From: Kingdonia uniflora
Taxonomy: Eukaryota > Streptophyta > Magnoliopsida > Ranunculales > Circaeasteraceae
DNA length: 64,000 bases
Direction: 5' to 3'
Assembly (NCBI GenBank): GCA_014058105.1
Contig: JACGCM010002647.1
Location: 1,860,001-1,924,000, forward strand
Within the stretch, counting starts at the first letter, position 1. Every line of letters begins with the position of its first letter. Shown one piece after another: positions 10,778-23,245 of this stretch. The notes below the pieces were generated by a model. That model did no database searches and was not told the DNA's origin. It saw only the letters and a list, made by a program, of their open reading frames with translations. The position numbers were made by a program, and so were the translations under genes.

Positions 10778-13700
10778 ATGAGTAGAAGTGAACTTTGTAA
10801 AAGAATAAAACGCCTAATTCTAATCTAAACAAAACCCTAATGCAATTGTAGCTTTTATTTAAGGAATCATACTTATTTATAAATTGGAGGCAAAGAAAAG
10901 TAAAGATCAAAACTGCCAAAGCTGTTTGCACCTAGGATTGACTGATAATTGATGGGACAACCAAACCACCTGGTTCGTCCTTGATCAAAATACTTTCTTC
11001 GAAGACGAGAACATGCACGGGGAACCGTTGAGAGCTTCTCATTAATCAGAATATCATCCTTATACACCTCTAATCAGAAATCAGACTAGAGAGCAAAAGC
11101 ACAACTTAGGGCGAACTTACATGTGAGCGGGAGAGAGGCAAATCCCTTCTACATCTCATATACTCATGACCAATGACCTTAAGTGGGAACACTTACATGT
11201 AATCACGTGTGCCCTGTAAGCCACATCAAATAAGGGCATGTCAGACATCAAATATTACTTGCATGGATCATACAAATTGCCACTTTAGCACTCTTAACTC
11301 ATTGCAGATTTAAGAAGGGTATGTGGAGGAAAACAATGCCTAAGGGTTTGAAAATGAAGAAGTTCATTGAAGGACCTGATGGGACACTTGTTCGTGATGA
11401 GTCCTATGTTGGGGAGGATGCATGGGATGATGTTCTGGAACCTCTTCAGAAGACCGATGCCATATTGAATTTGGAGGAAAAGAAAAAATCAGAGAAAGAT
11501 GCGACTATTTCAGGTTTGTTCATTAGTTGCTGAATATTGCGTACTTTGCTTCATGTTAAACAAATGCTATAGTAGAAGGATCCCCTGTATATATTATAGT
11601 ACTTTTTTCGGTGCAGAAGTTTTATACAATGATACAATATGTTTTAGTATGTCTGGATCTATGTAAATAAAAAACATGAAGGTCATGTGAGAATGTTCTT
11701 TATGTTGGAGTGTATATTCCAAGATTCTAATTATTACAGGCTTGACTGCCCTTTATATAACTGGGGGTCACTAAACTACTATTATTACTAACCAGGAGTA
11801 TATGTGTAGACACACTCTATACTCCAGCACTTTAATATACAATTCAACCACAAAAGATCAATGTTCTCATATACTTACTGATTTTTTTGCTGCTTCACTA
11901 CGATCCCTGAAAATCCATTACCATCCCCGAGAAAACGGGAATACCGAGCTTGCATAAGGCTGAAATCTGAGCTTCCCCCAATAAATTCGGTTGACCCAGT
12001 CACCGATATGATTTGCTACGACGGCAGACAAGAGCCCTGAAATACTGCATTCTAAAACAAATATGCGCTTATTTGGATCTTCTTAGATCAATAGATTATT
12101 AATATACTCTGCAGCCACCTTACAGACGTAACAATAGGAAACAAGTACCCATATAAGGAGATGAGGTGGGAGTGAGAAATTTGGTTAGAAATCTTCTATA
12201 AGGAGGTTTTCCTGACAAAGAAAGCAAATTTTGGATTGGGTATGGACTCCCCAAATATGAGAGGCTGGGGTGTAATGTCCTCCCCAGCAAGTGGGTCGTA
12301 AAAAAAGTTGTTAGTAGTTTTTTTTTTCTGAGGCTACCATACTCTTTTTATCTTCACCGTTGGCGTTGGAGCACTATGCACATGGTTCAGATGTAATAAG
12401 AAGGCAGCGATGCAGGAAACTTTTCAATCGTTGAATTCCTCCTAAAGCTGAGATTATATAAAGGTTATTGTAACATCCCCTATCCCAAGTCTAGAGATTA
12501 TATAAAGGTGAGGAAGTCGGTCCACGCCATTTCCCTTCGCATTTTGCTCCGCTGCCAACCTGCACCTTTCATTGCGTGATTGAACCCCACTCCAGATGAT
12601 ACACCAGTAATGGGTTCTGATATCTTTTTCTTTTTCCTTACTGGAATCACATTTACCTTCAATCATTCTCCTCCAAAGGCTAACCTGGTACTCACCATTA
12701 TCTCCGAAACCACTTACCTTTAAGGCCTTTTACTCGTGACTATAATGTTGCGAAGGTTAAGATCTCCATACTTCTTAGGGTGACACACCAGACTCCATAA
12801 TCCACACGTAATTTGTGATACATAAAATGGCTGAGCTTATCGCGGCACTTCCATATTGATTGCTAACTTTCACCATTATCTCTCTGACACACTGAATAGG
12901 TGTTGCCAAAGTCAGACTGCGATTTCACTCAGTGTTAGTCTGCCATGGTTATTTAGGATATATGGAATTAAAACAATTCTAGCTGTTTTCTCCTGGCAAA
13001 GTATCACATATCGTCGAGGTAGTAATCAGAGTGGTTGCTTCATTATTATATTGTGGTAAGCTCTTTGAGGTAATTAGAGGTTTGCTTAAGAAGATCTTCC
13101 TTTGTAGGCGGGGTTCAGCGACTTGTTAACTACGAATAGCTATTTATGTGGGTTTTACCTGCTTGGCCTTTGTATTTTCTGTTACTTCATAGTTTATGCG
13201 CTTATGCTTCATTGTTTCGAGAGTTGGCTGGGGTTGGCCCCTTCGACTTTTTATGCCTTTTTGTGTATGAAGATTTCTATATGTAATGCGGCTAGAATAT
13301 TTTCTTAGTGAAACTCCTAGAAGCAACTATCCGAGGTGGAAAGAGTACAACTCGGCGACAAAAAAAAAAAATATAGACACCATCTGGTCGAGTCAGGAGA
13401 TCCTCCGCCCTCCATTTAACAACACTATCCTCAAACCTCATTGTCATAAGGAGAATAGCTTCCCGACTCCCAGGAGCAGAGAGGAGGTATCTGCTCCTTC
13501 AGGATTTTATTTGACAACTGTACCTAGCTTTTGCCAAATGGGAAGTTTTTTTTTTTTTTTTTTAATTTGGAGAATTCCTATTTTGACCCCAAAACGACTT
13601 TTCCCCCTCCACTACTTCTCTTCATGGTTATTTTAGATGTCCACTAATAACTCATGTGATGTTATTGTTATTCATCTATATATGCATGGTAATAATATGT

Positions 13701-14287
13701 AATTGAAAATTAAAAAGGGTTACTTTTGAAAATTTTGAAGAGAACCTAGAGTAGTCAGGGACGAAACTCTAATGTAGGAATTGACCGAGATCGAACTTAC
13801 AGATGATAGGACATGTTTTTCATGGTAGAAAATTGAGAGTTGGTTGTACTTGCTATCCAAATAGCAGTGTTTCGAGTCGACGGGTACAAAGAAACTAGGA
13901 AAATGTTCACTGATTGTGCTGAAGAGGGAGTATTGTTTCGCCCCTCCGTATCACGCCTATCTTTAAGAAAGAGAAAGCGAAGGGACCGTTCCTTATGCTC
14001 AAAACTGAGTTTGGTTGTACCTTTATGAAGAATACCCGGAAAGCAAACATTGTGCAAACAAACTTGAGTCAATTTTTTGTTTGAAGGAATTCCATTTTTA
14101 AAGCAAATTTCTGGAACCCATTCCGATGGCTACATGTATTCAAGCTTTTTAAATCTTGAACATGACGTGTAGGCCTTGCAAAACATGAGGTGTAGACTAC
14201 GAACAAAGAGTTTTGTTTTTGAGACAGTTGTTAGGGGTTTTATAGGAATATTAAAATCTCAATTTAAAGACTTGAGTTTGGAGAAAA
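10778..14287. repeat. Segmental duplication copy A (3.51 kb) of an FTSH12 intron 2-exon 3-intron 3 segment
   Basis: This block repeats 51750-55257 in the same orientation. By eye the only differences are one base in each of two homopolymers (T run near 12319, A run near 13370) and one substitution (A at 13571, G at 54541), so identity is about 99.9%. The junctions are sharp: sequences match from ATGAGTAGAAG to GAGAAAA and are unrelated outside. No terminal repeats, TG...CA ends or target duplication were found, so this is not an ordinary transposon copy. Exon 3 makes sense only in the downstream gene, so the downstream copy is the likely source. Short open frames inside, including one driven by the poly-T tract, are not genes. 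A haplotype or assembly error must be excluded. Confidence 0.95.
11308..11513 (+). pseudogene. Orphan copy of FTSH12 exon 3
   Basis: This is identical to the real exon 3 at 52280-52485 and carries the same acceptor (CATTGCAG) and donor (CAG/GTTTGTT). It encodes [20 protein letters not shown] and the following acidic stretch with [20 protein letters not shown]. The neighbouring FTSH12 exons are absent, so it cannot make the protease. With functional splice sites it could still be included as a cryptic exon in a passing plus-strand transcript, and in the minus-strand PARG locus it lies antisense. Confidence 0.9.
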
Positions 14288-14420
14288 TAACATATCCAAT
14301 ATTGGTAAACCAGTCAAAAATGGACAAACTAATGCCTAATCCAAATAAATAATATGGACAACTCCAAAGCCAAGTGATGATAAAGATATCACATATCCAA
14401 GAAGCACAAAAGTAAAGTAT

Positions 14421-14610
14421 TTATAGAATGCATAAAACATGAATGAATTTGTCAAAAATTCTCGCCGTGGGATTATTCTGACCCTTATTATTGAGTCCTT
14501 CAGTGGCCACATCGTGACAATCTGGACGAATATGGTCCTCTTGGGAAATATTCATGTACATTTGACATTTTGATTGGTCATAAAATCCACATAAGGCCTT
14601 ATTGATCTCC
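14421..14610 (-). pseudogene. PARG1: PARG late exon (poly(ADP-ribose) glycohydrolase), detached
   Basis: On the minus strand an acceptor GTCACAACAG is followed by EINKALCGFYDQSKCQMYMN. This matches the REINKALCGF stretch of plant PARG, with the Arg codon split AG/G. It continues MNISQEDHIRPDCHDVATEG and then runs, without an obvious donor, to a stop at about 14421. It lies on the same strand and in the right order relative to the PARG 5' exons at 27.6-28.1 kb, so it is probably the same gene. The preceding exons, which hold the GGG...QEE catalytic signature, and the following exons (GNWGCGVFGGD part) were not found. The FTSH12 segment copy ends 133 bp downstream of it, where the next PARG exons would be expected. 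Confidence 0.7.
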
Positions 14611-14769
14611 CTGTTGTGACAAACATTTAGACTTGCAAATTTACAAATTTTGGAGAATTCAGCTTTACTTGTGATCCATACAGGCTTAGCTATAACTATA
14701 GGAGACTGCAAAAAGGTTTCATTAATTTGATAAATAAACCATGACAAATAAGCATATATCTTGTATTAG

Positions 14770-15592
14770 CATTGTTCGAAAACTCGGACCAGATAGGACC
14801 AACTTGGGCGAGTTGTCTAGGGATCGGTCTGATCCGGTCTGAGTTAGGCTAAAAAATCGGAAAAACTGTAACTCTGAACAACTCGAGACAACTCGCCCCA
14901 ACTCGGGTGAATTTTCGTGAGTTATTTCTGATCGGATCGGTGGATCGTTGATTTGTTATTATTATTATTGATTTTGATTATTTTAGGCTATTTTATTTTA
15001 GAATGGAAATTATTTTCTTCCTCTAGTATCAAAATAATATTAATATTATTTGATGAGTCATATACGGTACTACGGCTCTTACACGCAGTCCGGGATACAA
15101 CTTGGGCAATACGGTACTAGTACCACTTATCATGGTAATACTTCTTCCACTTCATTCCTCGAGACGGCTATTCTGAATCTTACAATACCATTGAGGAGTG
15201 CATCTTCTTCATTGAGGCCCAGATGATTTGGTTAAGCAAATAAGCAATCCAATTATCTAGTTGTTTTATTATGTGGCTCGTATTTCTAGTATTTTGGTGT
15301 GGTGCGGTGTGCATCATTTGTGTTTGAGTATTTGATTTTTTTTTGTATTTGTATCTTTCGTATAAAGTGTATTTTATATCTTTGGTGTGGATTGTTCTAG
15401 ACCAACTCTAATATTGTATTTGGATTCTGAGCCTTGAAAAGAACAAATAAAAACTTAATATACATAAATAATATCTTATGCTAAAAAATACCAATTCGGG
15501 GATGGATCGCCTGATCCAACTCGAGATCGGCCGGTCAAACTTGGGATCAGTCTTAGGCAATCCAAGTTCCGAGTCCGAGTTTTTGAACCATG
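14770..15592. mobile_element. Putative non-autonomous terminal-inverted-repeat element
   Basis: The left end CATTGTTCGAAAACTCGGAC and the inverted right end CATGGTTCAAAAACTCGGAC pair over about 20 bp. Both ends are rich in repeated ACTCG/GATCGG motifs typical of subterminal repeats. The interior has no frame. No clear target duplication was found, so the class (perhaps hAT) and exact ends are uncertain. Confidence 0.5.
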
Positions 15593-15617
15593 TCTAGGAC
15601 CCTACTAAAAGTCAAAT

Positions 15618-15687
15618 GATTAATGTTGGTTGGGATAAACTTTGTAACCCTCTTCACGAAGGTGGTGTGGGTTGGAGAACTCATTGA
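15618..15687 (+). mobile_element. Tiny LINE reverse-transcriptase scrap
   Basis: One frame reads NVGWDKLCNPLHEGGVGWRT, the WDK.C.P..EGG.G signature found just after the polymerase domain of plant L1 LINEs. Nothing else of the element was recognised beside it. Confidence 0.55.
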
Positions 15688-16093
15688 TCAAGGAATGTGA
15701 AGTATGAAACATCCTTGGGAGTGTCAAAAGGGCACCACTGGTCGAAATTCAAAAGGCTAAATATTTTAATGGCCTGTTACTACAAAAGACAAAAAGAAAA
15801 AAAAAGAGTCATCTTTTATAGGATAGTATTTATTATACATGCTATGCAAGCTACTAAGACATTAATGGCATATGGGAAGTTCCAGCTAGCTTCAAATAAA
15901 ATTTTGTTGCATCTCATCATCAACATTTTACTATTCCTCCTGCTAATGATAGAGATGAGTAATGTGAGTTTCTTTATCCATCCTCCAAGGTATAAGAAAG
16001 CACATATGATTTAATGCTTTCACTCGAAGTTAGCTTAGAACGATGAGGAAAAAGTGAATTGCAATGTTGTCTCTCCTGGGATCCAAGAAGGGC

Positions 16094-16457
16094 TGGATTT
16101 GGTTGCAATTTCAGGGACCATGTAGGAATTGTGTTAAGTACATTCTCACAGCAACAAATTACAAAGCAAAAATGTCATGCTATAGTTGAAACACAATTAA
16201 AAGTTGTCTTCTAGGGGATAGTATGGTAGTTTTTGAACCTATTCTGCAATTCGTGCTTTTAAGGAATTGGATTTGGTGGCAATTTCAGCGACCATAATGG
16301 TTCAGTGTAGGAATTGTGTATTTAAGTACATTCTCACAGTAACAGATTACAAAGGAAAAATGTCATGCTACAGATGAAACACAATTCAAAGATGTCTTCT
16401 AGGGGATAATATGGTGGTTTTTGAACGTTTTCTGCAGTTCGTGCTTTTAAGGAACTC
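16094..16457. repeat. Imperfect tandem duplication, two units of about 180 bp
   Basis: Both units contain GGATTTGG.TGCAATTTCAG, GTACATTCTCACAG, AAAATGTCATGCTA, TTCTAGGGGATA and TTCGTGCTTTTAAGGAA in the same order. The second unit carries a short extra piece (TAATGGTTCAG). A related short repeat (ACACCACTTAGGGCACCAAT) recurs near 16611 and 16713. No coding frame. Confidence 0.7.
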
Positions 16458-17773
16458 AATTCCATGGAATTTCAGAGCAAAAGAAGAATTCATCAAGCTC
16501 AGCTTCTCAAGCTTGAGAACAACTCACTCATGGAGAGAGATTAACTTCACATAAATATGGCTGCAAAAAAAAGTGCAGATTAGCTCCAAGCCTGAATAAA
16601 TGACAGAAGATACACCACTTAGGGCACCAATTATGGATTGACTAGCCTTGAAATTTTAGGTTGATCCTAAAGTGGAGTATTATGGATTGACTAGCCTTTG
16701 GTTGTTACTGAAGATACACCACTTAGGGCACCAATTAAGTTCAAATATCAAGTGTTGAAGTAGGTCTTTTGTTAATTTCTTTTTTAATTTAATTTATATC
16801 CCTGACCCTGCCTTCACATTAATGTTTTCACATTAATGAATGTTTCTTATACCCCAGAAAAATGGTAAGTTAATTATTTCCCCATTCTTTCTTCCTGTGT
16901 TATGAAGTTCCATTAATGTAAGTTGGATGTGAATAACAGGTCTAAAACCATTCACAAAGAAGGCTCCCAATAAGTGAAAGACCTCCTTTCAAAAGGACAT
17001 CTCTAAATAACTAACTTTTATTTTTTACTTTTTTATTAATGTGAACAGTTCTAAGAAAAAGTAATCTGATACAACTTATCATACCGGAGAAGGCATTCAG
17101 CTTTATATTGCCTCATTCCGGGGATGCACAATGCATCAATTGCGATAATCCTTGTTTTCTTTCTCCTGACGCAATCTAGTGATTTGTTATCCACGTGGTC
17201 ACCAGAATAACGGAACAAAGAAACATATCTATAACAACAAAGATAAAAGTATTAGTTCAAGCCAAGAACAGCTGAATGCATCTCTAGTGATGAATCACAC
17301 CTTCCTATTGCCAATTAATCTTAGAGCTAATATAATTACATATAGTAGAGCCACAAAAATCACTCCTTCCTATTGCCAAATGTTTTACAAGTTCTTAATC
17401 TTAAAGCTAATAAAGTTTCATAGTAGAACCACAAAAGTAACTCCTACTATTCTATTCTCAAATGTTCTTAATCTTAGGTTAACCTAGTTTCATATAATAG
17501 TACCTCAAATATTTAAGGTATAGTAAGGATTTGGAAACGAAGCAGATGATTTGCAATGGTCATTAGATGAACTGTTCGTACTCTGTACCTTCCCAACAGA
17601 TTTCAGTAGAATGTCCTTCTCAGATATATATATATATATATAAACATAGCTATGGTAGTGCATCAACTGATTCCTAGAAATTGTGACATCCTCTACGGCA
17701 ATATATCTAGTTCTTCATTGGGAAGGGGGCTACCAGATTAGTAACTCAAGGTGGTATTGACAGGAATTTATTA

Positions 17774-18253
17774 GAGCATGGGCAGCAGGATGGTTAAGTT
17801 AGCGAGCCACGTAGGCGAAAAATCAAGAAAAATATGACATCTAACTAGAGGTAAAAAAATTGTCTTTTTCAGGGTGGGGATTGATGTCAGTTTTTTTTTT
17901 AATATAAAAAATTTTGTGCGCCAATTCAATTGGCGCCAACATTTTTAAATTTTTATTTTTTATAAAAAATAAAAATAAAAAATATATATATATATACACT
18001 GCGCCAATTCAATAGGTGCAGCACAGTTAAATATTTTTTTTTTTAAAACAATTTTTTAATAGTAAAATATATTTTTTAATAATTTCTTTTGGCTGCCCAC
18101 TGACACTCTGACATAAACCGGGTCGCCACAGACCACAAATAGCCACTGATTTTCTCGAAATAACCGAGATTTGAGCGATAGCTAGTCTGAAAAAGGGGTT
18201 TTTAACAAATTTGGATCGCTATGTTAGCGATAACTATCCTGCTGCCCACGCTC
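17774..18253. mobile_element. PIF/Harbinger-type MITE, TSD TTA
   Basis: The ends GAGCATGGGCAGCAGGATGG and (inverted) GAGCGTGGGCAGCAGGATAG pair, and both sides are flanked by TTA (17771-17773, 18254-18256), the preferred PIF/Harbinger target. The 480-bp interior is AT-rich, with a repeated CAATTGAATTGGCGC-like motif, and codes for nothing. A related copy lies at 47392-47945. Confidence 0.8.
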
Positions 18254-18532
18254 TTAGGGATCCCCGCTGACAACTCCCAGGTAACTTACAAGCTAGGCTA
18301 GCTGGTACGAACAGTCTTTTTTCAGTACTTAGGCACATTTTTCATGTTATATGTTTTATGACATCTGTCAGTCAGCAAAACATTATAGATATAAAATACC
18401 TTTCAACTTTGACTAAGAATGGCTCATTCTCATTTTTGTGGGGCCTTGTCATGTCAATTCTATCTGATATTTTCTTACTTGTGGATGTACGGCTGTTATA
18501 AACAGTTTTCTTACTTGTGGATGATCACCTCA

Positions 18533-19141
18533 TAGCATCCACAACAGCTAGGTCGATTCTGACGTGGCAGGGTGAATTTGAAATTCACCCTCAAATCCAC
18601 CCTAAATGCTTCTCAACAGCTAGGTGAATCGGTGACGTGGCATACACAAAATTCACCCTGAGGGTGGATTCTCCACCCTGTGGGTGGATTTTGGGTGAAT
18701 TCATGTCGTGCCCTTCTGAACCGCGCGTAGCCATGCCGCACCCTTCTGAACCGCGCAAGGCCTATTCACCACAAGGATGTTGCCACGTGTCAACAATCCA
18801 GTGGCTCTCATTACCCTCACTTCTGAACTGCGCGTAGACACGTGTCAATAATCCAGTGGCTCCCATTACCCTCACTTCAGAACTACGTGGAGAAACAACG
18901 TTCAAGATTAAAACACGTGTCAATTTCTTAATGGCCCAAGCTTGCCGTACGGTTTAGAAGTGCACTGGATAGTGGAAGGATGAGATTAAAACACATGGAC
19001 TTATCTTGACCGTTGGTTCTTGCGCGCGGTTCTGAACAGCTCTTGGTGAATTCACCTTGATTTTTTTAATAACTGATGTGGGGTGGATTGGATTCGCCCT
19101 GCTTTTGGGCGAATCCATCCACCCAACTGTTGTGGATGCTC
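18533..19141. mobile_element. MITE with TSD TCA
   Basis: The 609-bp element has ends TAGCATCCACAACAG and (inverted) GAGCATCCACAACAG and is flanked by TCA on both sides (18530-18532, 19142-19144). The subterminal regions are internally repetitive (GTGGATT/AATCCACC and the dispersed motif CTTCTGAACCGCGCG). The 3-bp target and the ends fit a PIF/Harbinger-like family. No coding sequence. Confidence 0.75.
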
Positions 19142-19599
19142 TCAAGAATCATAACCTTCAAGTATATTTTTAATATATCTATACGTGTATACAATCATTT
19201 GTGAAAGGGAATTATGTTTAGAGAATTAACATATTAGCAAATGGAGGGCAGATCAACTTCGCATGAAGGTAAAGTTAACATTAGGTAACAATATGAGGAC
19301 CTAGTCTCCTTATATAAGAAGAGGCTCTCTCTCTCTCTCTCTTAACCGGACCCTAGGGAGGTGGACCAACCGGACCCACTAGGTGGGCACCCAATTCCCT
19401 TATGAGTGGGCCCACACATTGGACTTTAACATCATTCAATTACTTGTCTCCTATTTGATTGAACATCTGATTATTCATAATACCATAGCAGAAAATGTTT
19501 TTTCAACAGTGGATGTCACTGGTAGTAGTGACGAATATGAGCAAATAAATCAATTACGTCATATTTCTTTATCGCAACAATAATCTTAGCAACTCATCA

Positions 19600-22296
19600 A
19601 AAGCATTCTGAAGGGACGTCTAGACTTCAGTGTCTGAGCGGAAATGGTGTATCGGAGGTGGTGAATAATAGGCTAGCAGGTGTTAATGGTGTTTCCCCTT
19701 TCGGTAGAACTCCCCCCACAGTACTAAATGGGGACCGCAGGTACATGTGGACTTTGGTAAACTTTTCAATCCATTTACTTCTAATCTTAGCCAAGAGATG
19801 ATTCCATCTGCCGGTTTTCCCTCTTCTTCTCTTTTATGTTTGGACCCCCCGTTGCTTTCGTCTTCTACTATGTGTTTATAGGGTGGCAAGTCTTGGGTAC
19901 AAGCAAGCAAAGAATAACCTATCGCGTTCCTTGGATAATGAACGAACGACTGTTAATGTTGCTTCCAGAAGCAGGGAGATTAGGTCCAAGTGTCCTAATG
20001 ATGCAAAGTTTATTAAAGCCTTGATTGTGTTCTAAGTAGAGTAGTTGAGGATGTCATTACCTCAACTACTTGTCAAGCTATTGATTTGATTGCTCTTGAT
20101 TGTCTGGATAAGGAGGGCAAATAGTTGTCTTCGAATGAGGATAATGGTGGGTTGTCTTTTCTCGGTAGGGAGGATGGTGAAGCAAGTGAGGTAAATGAGT
20201 CGAGGCGTATTGTTGGTGTTGTAGAGGGTATTCAGCCTTCTAGGTTTGAAGGGTTAGATATGGTTGAGTATGTTACTCCGATTAGTGCGGGTGAGGATGG
20301 GGATGTTTTAGTTAATGATTTAGCATGAAGATGGATTGAAGATAATTTTCATGGGATCTCAGAGGTAGTAGGAATGACCATGAAGGGTAGGGAGAAAGAA
20401 GTCGCCAGAATTATGACAAAAATTATAAATAGGGGGAAGGATAGAGGGGTGACAACCCCTTGTCAAGGGTGAAAATAGTATTCCTAAGAGTTCTAGAGGA
20501 TGTCGCGAGTTGACTAGCTTGGTGTCGGATTTGGCTTGTTCAGGGGTTGTGGGGGAGGGGAGTAGATTCAAAAAGGCTAAGAATCCTGTTTATAAATGAC
20601 GATCCCTAAGATTGTGTCGTGGAATGTGAAAGGTCTAGGGTGCTCTGAGAAAAGGTTTCAAATTAAGAGTTTATTAAAAAGGTGGAAAGCAAACCTTATG
20701 ATTCTTTAAGAGACTGAGTTGGAAAAGATGGACGCGATGTTTGTTCGGGATGTATGGAAAGGCGGAGATAGTGGTTGGTGTGATCTTCCGTCCATAGGGG
20801 CGGCAGGTAGGGTTATAGTAATGTAGGCAAAAAAGTGTTTAACTTTGATAAATTCAATGTGGGTTAGTTTTCTGTTTCGGTGAGTAGTAAAAGACTCGGT
20901 TACGATGATATTATTGCTTTTACTGGGGTGTATAGGCCTAATGAGGATAACTTAAGGCAGAACCTTTGGGATGAGCTAGAGAGGGTGAAGGTTTTTTTTG
21001 GGGTGGACACGTGGCGTATTAGAGGGGATTTCAATATGATCAGGTTTTTGAATGAGAAGAATACAACTACGAGGATTACTTTTAGTATGCGTAGGTTTGG
21101 AAATTTTATTCATAGGAACTCTCTTGTGGACTTACCCTTATCTGGTGGCAATTTAACTTGGTCTAGTAACGAGGAAGTTCCAGTTCTTGGTCATCTACAC
21201 AGGTTTTTGGTTAACGGAGAATGGGAGGATATTTTTCCTTAACTTTTTCAAACTGTAGCTACTAGGACTTGCTCGGATCATTCTCCGATTGCCTTAGATT
21301 GGGGATCGATCAAAGGTCCTCCTAAGCCTTTCAAATTTGAGAATATGTGATTAGAGGTGTCAAGCTTCAAGGAGAAGGTCAAAGTTTGGTGGGATTCGTT
21401 CGTGGTAGAAGATAGGCCTTGTAAAGTTTTTTGGACTAAACTTAAGATGTTGAAAAGTAAAATTATTAAATGGAATAGAGACATAGTAGGCAACATCGTG
21501 AGACGAAAGTTGACTTTGCTCAATGAGATTGACGAGTTGGATAAGAAAGAAGATAATGGTAGATTAGTTAGTGCGGATGCTACGATAAGGGAGACCTTAA
21601 AAAGTGAGTTTTTTAGTGTGGTTAAATTGGAAGAAATACCTTGGGAGGCAAAAGTCCCGAGTTCAGTGGTTGAAGGAAGGAGATAACAATACGAAGTTTC
21701 TTCACAAAGTGGCTAACGCTCGTAATAGAATTAACAAGATGAGTAAAGTGGAGGTGTTAGGGGTTTTGTTGGAAGATGAAGAGGATATTCGCAAAGGTGT
21801 TGTGGAGTATTATTCTGGGATTTATTATGAGGACAGTTATTTAAGGCCTAGGTTGGATGGAGTGGCGTTTGATAGGATTTCAGCTGATGGAGCAACTATT
21901 TTGAAGGCGTCTATTGAGGAAAATGAAGTTTTGGAGGTGATTTGAGGGATGAATGGAGATAAGTCTCCAGCCTAATGGTTTTTCTACGACTTTCTTTAAA
22001 TTTTGTTGGGATGTTATTAAAGCAGATCTTATGCAAGTGATGAAAGATTTCTTTGAAAATGGTTATATGCATTATTGTTCTAATAGTACTTTTGTTACTC
22101 TGATCCCTACGGTTGATGGAGCCGGTAATATCAAAGATTTTAGACCTATTAGTTTGGTGAGTAGCGCGTACAAGATTATCTCTATGATTTTAGCTTGTAG
22201 AATTGAAAAGGTCCTTAGTAGTGTTATTTTGGAAGAACAAGGGGCTTTTGTGCTTGGTAGACAGATATTGAATGGTATTTTGGTGGCTAATGAGTA
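19600..22296 (+). mobile_element. Degraded LINE with ORF1 tail, endonuclease and RT start
   Basis: From about 19600 to 20590 lie broken frames of an ORF1-like protein. At 20596 ORF2 starts MTIPKIVSWNVKGLGCSEKR, the classic start of the APE-type endonuclease of plant L1 LINEs. It continues with frameshifts through IRGDFNMIRFLNEKN, FHRNSLVDLPLSGGNLTWSS-like sequence and the spacer. It reaches the first RT motifs (FRPISLVSSAYKIISMILAC; EEQGAFVLGRQILNGILVAN) and stops at 22296, where a hAT-like end begins. Several stops and shifts make it inactive. The RT core and 3' end are missing. Confidence 0.85.
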
Positions 22297-22353
22297 GGGT
22301 TGTACAACTAAACTCGAAAACCCGAGAATCCAAACCGGGCCGACCCGAACCGG

Positions 22354-22502
22354 CCGGTTCGGTCCGGTTTAGGGATATGTTGGATCGGTTTTGGGTTTGT
22401 ATTATAAAACCCAAATATAACCGGAACCAGACCGGTTCGGTCCGGTTTAGGGATATGTTGGATCGGTTTTGGGTTTGTATTATAAAACCCAAATATAACC
22501 GG
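22354..22502. repeat. Two direct 71-bp repeats near the hAT left end
   Basis: Units at 22354-22424 and 22432-22502 start CCGGTTCGGTCCGGTTTAGG and end AAACCCAAATATAACCGG, are essentially identical, and are separated by 7 bp. Each has inner dyads (GGTTTTGGGTTTGTA, then ATAAAACCC). They probably arose by slippage in the subterminal region of the hAT element. Confidence 0.85.
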
Positions 22503-23245
22503 TTCGGGTTCATAATTTGGTTTAGCTTAATACCCGAACCGAACCGGATCTGGTTGAGGGTAGTTTAGACTTTAGAGTCTTTAGACTTTAGATTTAGGTT
22601 TTCCTCTTGTTTCTCCCCCAATCTCTCAATTTAAGTCTATAATTGTATGAAACCCATCTCTCAATCAATCAATTGTATGAATACTCAACAGATTATGTGA
22701 AGTGAAACCCATCACTCAATTGTGTGAAACCGAAACCCTCAAATTGTTACATGATGAATACTCAACAGAATCAAAGCCAATCCGTTGTGAACTCGTCGTT
22801 GACTCCAGGTGCACTTCTTTCTATCTATCTATCTCTTTTTTTCTCTCTCTCGTGTTTGTGTTGATTGTTTGTGAACTCGTCGTCGATGTGTCTGTTTGTG
22901 TGAACTCGTCGTCGCTGTGATTGTTAGAGATTGGGTTTTCAAAATTTGTGTAAAATTTTGTGTGACTGAAATTTTGGGGGTTTACTGTAAATCAATTGTT
23001 AAAAAACTGCCTGTTGTTGAAGTTATAGTTACATTACATATGCTCAAGAATTTACTTGTAAGTCTTTACATTAAATCTATCATCTTCTATTTATTTTGTG
23101 TTTAGAGATACTTTGTTACTCACTTTATTTACTTATGTGTTTATAATTATGATTGGCAGGAGGGTTAAGTTGTTAAGAGGATTCAAGAGATGTGTTTGTA
23201 ATTAGTAATTACATAACATAACCATGCATTTTTTCTTAATATAAG

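Noticed and set aside
12454..12666. Minus-strand frame around the short repeat AGATTATATAAAGG (12451 and 12495)
   Set aside because: It has no domain, recurs only because the whole block is duplicated, and lies in FTSH12 intron 3 sequence in copy B.
13286..13636. Open frame in copy A (and its partner at 54307-54606)
   Set aside because: It is driven by poly-T and poly-A tracts, lies in intron sequence and has no recognisable domain.
17624..17642. AT dinucleotide run as a matrix-attachment or origin site
   Set aside because: It is a simple microsatellite, with no supporting context.
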